This document shows positions 5,287 to 5,304 of a stretch of DNA of 5,304 bases, piece by piece. The notes beneath the pieces were generated by a model. That model was not told where the DNA came from and did no database searches. It worked only from the letters and a program-made list of their open reading frames with translations. The position numbers and the translations under genes are program-made. Each line of letters starts with the position of its first letter. Within the stretch, counting starts at the first letter, position 1. This DNA comes from Candidatus Krumholzibacteriia bacterium (GTDB taxonomy: Bacteria > Krumholzibacteriota > Krumholzibacteriia > LZORAL124-64-63). The stretch is from contig JACZKN010000058.1 of NCBI GenBank assembly GCA_014859985.1, positions 1 to 5,304 on the forward strand, written 5' to 3'.

Positions 5287-5304
5287 CTGGACCCGCTCAG
5301 GCGC
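5287..5304. other. Unassigned right edge
   Basis: These 18 bases are too short to assign. A TGA can be read on the minus strand at 5299-5297, just beyond the hairpin. It could be the end of a convergent gene entering from the right, but nothing else supports this. Confidence 0.15.

Noticed and set aside
5297..5304. 3' end of a minus-strand gene entering from the right (TGA at 5299-5297)
   Set aside because: Only one sense codon and the stop are visible, so this is not a supportable gene call.

Overview
The window is GC-rich DNA from an unidentified bacterium. It carries a diderm-type gene set: a TonB-like energy transducer, a flavoprotein of peptidoglycan synthesis, a large secreted repeat protein, and an outer-membrane beta-barrel with a C-terminal Phe. 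The secreted protein ends in a FlgD-like / type-A sorting-like domain (NPWPNPFNP ... EKLVLLK). In established knowledge this domain is common in the FCB supergroup and in neighbouring candidate phyla such as Eisenbacteria and Krumholzibacteriota. That placement is inference; no marker gene fixes the taxonomy.

Layout. (1) Positions 1-276, minus strand: the N-terminal 92 codons of a TonB-like protein, cut by the left edge. (2) Positions 277-443: a divergent promoter region with a 12-bp perfect palindrome between two -35-like boxes. (3) Positions 444-1370, plus strand: murB, apparently starting at TTG behind a strong Shine-Dalgarno sequence. (4) Positions 1378-4110, minus strand, convergent with murB and only 7 bp from it: a ~910-residue secreted FG-GAP/VCBS beta-propeller protein. 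Its repeat phase suggests 14 blades, followed by a beta-sandwich and the sorting-like C-terminal domain. (5) Positions 4111-4283: a second divergent promoter region, AT-rich against its surroundings. It has back-to-back promoters, a pair of ATTAAT motifs, and a run of eight C inside the promoter spacer of the next gene. (6) Positions 4284-5213, plus strand: a 309-residue outer-membrane beta-barrel protein. (7) Positions 5214-5304: a long GC hairpin, probably a terminator, and 18 bases of unassigned sequence.

How the genes relate. There is no operon here; each gene has its own promoter region in a divergent-convergent-divergent arrangement. MurB makes UDP-N-acetylmuramate in the cytoplasm. The other three products belong to the envelope or beyond: an inner-membrane transducer, an exported propeller protein and an outer-membrane barrel. 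The propeller gene and the barrel gene share a compact promoter region and could be co-regulated, but nothing in the sequence proves a functional partnership. I see no mobile element, CRISPR array, tRNA or rRNA, and no clear evidence of an undescribed multi-gene system. The most unusual signals are the C8 run in the barrel promoter and the 14-blade periodicity of the propeller protein.
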